DNA of 64,000 nucleotides from Pantoea agglomerans (lineage in GTDB: Bacteria; Pseudomonadota; Gammaproteobacteria; Enterobacterales; Enterobacteriaceae), in assembly GCF_020149765.1 (NCBI RefSeq), contig NZ_CP083808.1:463898-527897 (forward strand), read 5' to 3'. The notes under the pieces were generated by a model, which worked only from the letters and a program-made list of their open reading frames with translations, was not told where the DNA came from and searched no databases. The position numbers were made by a program, and so were the translations under genes. Shown here piece by piece: positions 60,771-64,000 of the stretch (within the stretch, counting starts at the first letter, position 1; the number at the start of each line of letters is the position of its first letter).

Positions 60771-61695
60771 CATTCGACTCCTGACTAAGCAGTTGTATAA
60801 GCTGCTGCGCCATGGCGGGCGCAAGCAAAAAACCGTGGCGGTACATGCCGTTAAGGGAGAAAACGCCGTCGCGGTAGCGCACTTCGGGCAGGTTATGGCG
60901 ATAGGCGGGACGCCGTCCCGTCCCGCTCTCGACAATGCGCGCTTCGGCCAGCGCCGGGTGGATGCTCCAGGCGGCGCTGAGCAGCTCCATCATGGCGCGG
61001 GCGCTAATCGGGCTGGCGTCGTCGCTCTCGACCATAGTGGCGCCGAGCATAAAGCGGCCCCCGGCGCGCGGCACCAGATAGCAGGGAAAACGCGGATGCA
61101 GCAGCCGGATCGGCCGGGAGAAATGAAGTTCGTCGCACTGCAGGATCAGCATCTCGCCGCGCACCGCGCGCAGTTCAGGCTGACGTTCCACGGCGTGAAT
61201 GCCGCGGCAGTCGATAAGGGTTCCGCCTGGTTTACCGCGGTGAAAGGCGACGCCGCGCGCCTCCAGGCTGGCGCGCAGCTGGCGCAGGGCGTCGCGCGGA
61301 TTAAGATGCGCTTCATCGGGAAAAAACAGGCCGCGCGCAAAGCGCCCCGCCAGCTCAGGCTCAAGCTGCGCGGGATCCGCCCACTGGTGCTGCCGCGTCA
61401 TGCGGGCAAAGCGCGTCAGCTCCGCCGCGTCGCGCGGCGACGCCACCACCAGCGTGCCCTGATGCGCGACGCCGTCAACCCGCTGCGCCCACCATCCGGC
61501 GGCGCGCTGCCCCAGGTCGATAACCTGTTCAGGCGCGCTCTCCCCTTCGCAAAAAGGCGCCAGCATACCGCCTGCCCAGTGCGACGCGGGGGTCTCGTCG
61601 CTGACGATTACCTCTGGCGTTTCGCCCTGTTCAGCCAGCAGCGTGGCGACGCATAGCCCGGCGACGCCGCTGCCGAGTACCGACCAGCGGCTCAT
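60754..61695 (-). CDS. thiO: Glycine oxidase ThiO
   Basis: This 313-residue FAD enzyme oxidises glycine to dehydroglycine for thiazole synthesis, replacing the radical enzyme ThiH of E. coli. It starts MSRWSVLGSGVAGLCVATLL, with AGGA upstream. It has FAD motifs GxGxxG and MLGATMVESDDASP, and a C-terminal NGMYRHGFLLAPAMA as in other ThiO. It is the first gene of the operon, 154 bases downstream of the riboswitch. Confidence 0.92.
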   Translation of the reverse strand: MSRWSVLGSGVAGLCVATLLAEQGETPEVIVSDETPASHWAGGMLAPFCEGESAPEQVIDLGQRAAGWWAQRVDGVAHQGTLVVASPRDAAELTRFARMTRQHQWADPAQLEPELAGRFARGLFFPDEAHLNPRDALRQLRASLEARGVAFHRGKPGGTLIDCRGIHAVERQPELRAVRGEMLILQCDELHFSRPIRLLHPRFPCYLVPRAGGRFMLGATMVESDDASPISARAMMELLSAAWSIHPALAEARIVESGTGRRPAYRHNLPEVRYRDGVFSLNGMYRHGFLLAPAMAQQLIQLLSQESNDANRT

Positions 61696-61849
61696 GACGC
61701 GGTCCTGACAGAGAAAAGTGTTTGAAATAGAGTTAGGTTCACGCTGGCCTCGACGTTGACGACCCGTGATACGTGAAGGGAAAGAGCGTGAGCAATGATC
61801 GAGCTCGCGCGGCAGGCATCTCATAAAGCGTAAAAACAATGAGATACAA

Positions 61850-61945
61850 GTCTTCCTACGCCAGTATCAACTGGGTCAGGTTCAAAGGGTCGCTAAACCG
61901 CGCGCTGCGCTATTAGCCTCTCAGTCTCTCTGGCGAGACTCCCCC
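61850..61945 (-). promoter_or_regulatory. TPP riboswitch (THI element)
   Basis: The minus strand holds the conserved parts in order: GAGACTGAGAGG (the CUGAGA loop), ACCCTTTGAACCTGA and GCGTAGGAAG. They fold as the known thi-box with P2/P3 and P4/P5 arms. It lies upstream of thiO and should shut down the whole seven-gene operon when thiamine pyrophosphate is high. Confidence 0.95.
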
Positions 61946-61996
61946 GACGGCCATTAGTTGTAGGGCAACTGCCTGCCCGACGTCAAGTACGGCGTG

Positions 61997-62926
61997 TTAA
62001 TCAGCGGTCTCGCTGCGGGCAGTGAATCGCGCTGACGCCACCCGGCGCCGCTCGCTTAAAACCGAGTAGATACCGGCGAACGCCACCAGGCTGGCACCGA
62101 TCAGGGTGAGCTTTTCCGGCAGCGCGCCCAGGAAAATCACGCCGATAATCACCGACCAGAGCAGCGAGCTGTAATCGAACGGGGCCAGCAGCGAGGCGTC
62201 AGCGTAGCGCATGCTCAGCGTCAGCAAAATTTGCGTCAGTCCGCCGCACACGCCGCATCCCAGCAGCAGAAGCAGCTGCTCGCCCTGCGGAAAGCGCCAG
62301 CCAAACGGCAGCGTCAGCAGCGAGGTGGCGCCGGTCATAGCGGTAAACCAGAAGGCGATCGCGCCCGGCTTCTCCTTGCCGCTCAGATAGCGGATCTGAA
62401 TCAGCGCGCCCGCCGTGCAGAGCGCCGAGAGCAGCGCCAGCAGCACGCCGACGGAAGCGGCCAGGCTGGCCACCGTCAGCCTGGGCGGGCCGCTGAGCGA
62501 CAGGTGGCCGGAAAGCATAATCACGATCCCCGCGAAACCGGCCACCACCGACAGCCAGCGGTTGAGCCGCACCTTTTCACGCAGCACCACGGCGGCAAGC
62601 AGCACGGTGAACAGCGGCGCGGCGTAGTTGATGGCGGTGGCGTCGGTCAGGGAGATATAAATCAGCGAGAGATAGCTCAGGTACATGCTGCAGGTGCCCG
62701 CCAGGCCGCGCCCGATATGCCCTTTCACATTGCGGGTTTTTATTCCCTGAATAATGCCGCCCTGAAAGGTCAGCCATAGCAGCAGCGGTATTACGCCTAC
62801 CAGCGAGCGGAAGAAGATCACCTCCCCGACCGGCAGCGCCCCCTCCAGCCCTTTTACGCAGGCAAGCATCAGCGTCGAGCTAAGGGTCGCCATAATTTTA
62901 AGTGAAATTCCCGTCGACGCGCTCAC
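61997..62926 (-). CDS. EamA/DMT-family permease
   Basis: This encodes 309 residues from a GTG with AAGGAGC before it. The frame is open for another 106 codons upstream without features. It has ten hydrophobic helices as two EamA repeats, with the typical VGEVIFFRSLVGVIPLLLWL segment and later FDYSSLLWSVIIGVIFLG. It probably exports metabolites. It reads toward the thiamine operon but stops before the riboswitch. Confidence 0.87.
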   Translation of the reverse strand: MSASTGISLKIMATLSSTLMLACVKGLEGALPVGEVIFFRSLVGVIPLLLWLTFQGGIIQGIKTRNVKGHIGRGLAGTCSMYLSYLSLIYISLTDATAINYAAPLFTVLLAAVVLREKVRLNRWLSVVAGFAGIVIMLSGHLSLSGPPRLTVASLAASVGVLLALLSALCTAGALIQIRYLSGKEKPGAIAFWFTAMTGATSLLTLPFGWRFPQGEQLLLLLGCGVCGGLTQILLTLSMRYADASLLAPFDYSSLLWSVIIGVIFLGALPEKLTLIGASLVAFAGIYSVLSERRRVASARFTARSETAD

Positions 62927-63530
62927 GTCGCGCTCCTTATTTGCCCGATGCAGAAAGTGAGCCTTCAGGTTAACGCAAAGGCGCGGGGCAGGCGGCGGGA
63001 AACCGCAGTAAATACAGCGTATTCTGCCTTTATGAACCTGACGCGCAGCATAAATATGCGCGCGATTTTTCCACCCGCGCCACGCTGCCGTCAAAAAAAA
63101 ATTAATTACCGGTTTGCTTAGGGCGAGTGAATATAATTTCTCGCCGCAGCGGCGTACGCGGCCATCGCCAGACAAAGCGGCCGCAGCTGAAAAACCAGGC
63201 CAGAATAAATTTATATATTTCCGCAGACGCAAAAGCAGAAACAATATCCAAGCAACTGAAGTTAATAGGATTTAAACACTTGCCCTCTCTCAGCACTCGC
63301 TGGCAACCTCAAGTCACCGCAGGTTATATAAATCGTTTACTAAACCGTCAGTTAAATAGCCGTGGCAAAAAAAACAGCGCTGCTCGCCCTTAAACTCAAA
63401 AAGGCGTCTTATTATTAATGCTGATCCCTAAACAGGTGGATTTAATAAGCCAGCGCGAAATTAAATGTGACAAACCTCACATATGTGCCAGGCTTATTCT
63501 TATCCGAAAACGATGTGCAAGGAGCGAAGC
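62927..63530. other. Intergenic spacer of 600 bases
   Basis: It holds the promoters of the DMT permease (left) and of the YghA-like gene (right, AAGGAGC before the start). Short frames here have no support. Confidence 0.4.
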
Positions 63531-64000
63531 ATGAGTAATCAAAACGACAAAACACTCGTCCCGGTTGAATTTCCAACACCCTCTTTTCCGGGCCAGAAAC
63601 AACCTGTGCCAGGACTTGCCAGCAAAATGGATCCGGTTCCGGACCACGGGGAAACCACCTATCGCGGCACGGGCCGCCTGACCGGACGTAAGGCGCTGAT
63701 TACCGGCGGCGATTCCGGTATCGGCCGCGCCGTCGCTATCGCCTACGCCCGTGAAGGGGCTGACGTGGCGATTAACTATCTGCCTGAAGAAGAGTCTGAC
63801 GCGGCAGAAGTTATTCAGCTGATTGAAGCAGAAGGCCGCAAAGCCGTGGCGATCCCTGGCGATATCCGCGATGAAGCCTTTTGCCAGTCGCTGGTTAAAC
63901 AGGCGGTAGAGAAGCTGGGCGGGCTGGATATTCTGGTGAACAACGCCGGTCGTCAGCAGTTTAACGAATCTATTCGTACCCTCTCCACTGAAGACTTCGA
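63531..64000 (+). CDS. yghA: YghA-like SDR oxidoreductase (5' part, cut by window edge)
   Basis: 156 codons are present after AAGGAGCGAAGC. The unusual N-terminal extension (FPGQKQPVPGLASKMDPVPD, then GETTYRGTGRLTGRKALITG) is diagnostic of YghA/YhdF-type proteins. The NADP motif is GGDSGIGRAVAIAYAREGAD and LDILVNNAGRQ follows. The catalytic YxxxK lies beyond the window. These proteins are general-stress aldehyde/alcohol dehydrogenases. Confidence 0.9.
   Translation, partial: MSNQNDKTLVPVEFPTPSFPGQKQPVPGLASKMDPVPDHGETTYRGTGRLTGRKALITGGDSGIGRAVAIAYAREGADVAINYLPEEESDAAEVIQLIEAEGRKAVAIPGDIRDEAFCQSLVKQAVEKLGGLDILVNNAGRQQFNESIRTLSTEDF

Noticed and set aside
63127..63393. 88-codon plus-strand frame before the YghA-like gene
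   Set aside because: No ribosome site or family match, and it overlaps the upstream region of the DMT gene; probably chance.
1..64000. CRISPR arrays, tRNA/rRNA genes, replication origin, intact IS elements
   Set aside because: None was found by eye; no regular spaced repeats, cloverleaf sequences, iterons or transposases with terminal repeats were recognised.

Overview
The window looks like enterobacterial DNA, most probably from Pantoea or a close relative in the Erwiniaceae. The supporting features are a periplasmic-leader Mqo, a YghA-type dehydrogenase at the right edge, enterobacterial Shine-Dalgarno and terminator style, and a thiOSGF operon. From memory, thiOSGF is carried on large accessory replicons in this family (pEA29 of Erwinia amylovora, LPP-1 megaplasmids of Pantoea), so a megaplasmid origin is plausible but not shown by the sequence. 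No rRNA, tRNA, CRISPR array or complete insertion sequence was seen.

Layout. 0-5.4 kb: two exported alpha/beta hydrolases, an OmpR-type two-component pair and a CcdA-thioredoxin fusion. 5.5-9 kb: an MFS remnant, then an AT-rich HD-GYP/GGDEF pair. 9-20 kb: an amidohydrolase with a LysR regulator, a class C beta-lactamase, several small secreted or membrane proteins, decayed genes (a caspase/CHAT-like fragment and umuC), mqo, and a secreted GH1 glucosidase. 20-39 kb: an accessory catabolism/redox/transport region rich in regulators (two LysR, one TetR, three GntR, two Fur-fold). 39.1-40.3 kb: a scar with an integrase fragment. 40.3-53.1 kb: a ParD-like/methionine aminopeptidase pair and a long urea operon (allophanate hydrolase, urea carboxylase, GntR, urtABCDE). 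53.1-64 kb: an SDR, a diguanylate cyclase, a small membrane protein, a macrodomain protein, a seven-gene thiamine operon read leftward from a TPP riboswitch, a DMT permease, and the start of a YghA-like SDR.

How the genes work together. In the 20-39 kb region two sets of repeated operator-like sequences tie scattered genes into candidate regulons. A 16-bp palindrome of the form TGTACTGT-ACAGTACA lies upstream of the kelch/GlcG-like pair, between the TetR gene and a divergent MFS/SDR pair, and between two aldo-keto reductases and a carboxymuconolactone-decarboxylase-family gene. A second sequence, TAGGATGATAGGAT, lies upstream of one FadR-type GntR gene, twice between the two Fur-fold genes, and next to a Fur-box-like sequence ahead of an AmpG/FptX-like transporter. 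Just beyond are two overlapping genes whose products align along their length with HisIE (lacking the HisI metal-binding residues) and with RidA. I regard this iron/GntR/pseudo-HisIE/RidA-like neighbourhood as the best candidate for an undescribed system.

The right-hand third is more conventional. Urea would be imported by UrtABCDE, carboxylated to allophanate and hydrolysed to ammonia and CO2. Thiamine thiazole would be made by ThiO-S-G-F, while an imported pyrimidine-type precursor enters through a ThiXYZ-like transporter under the same riboswitch.
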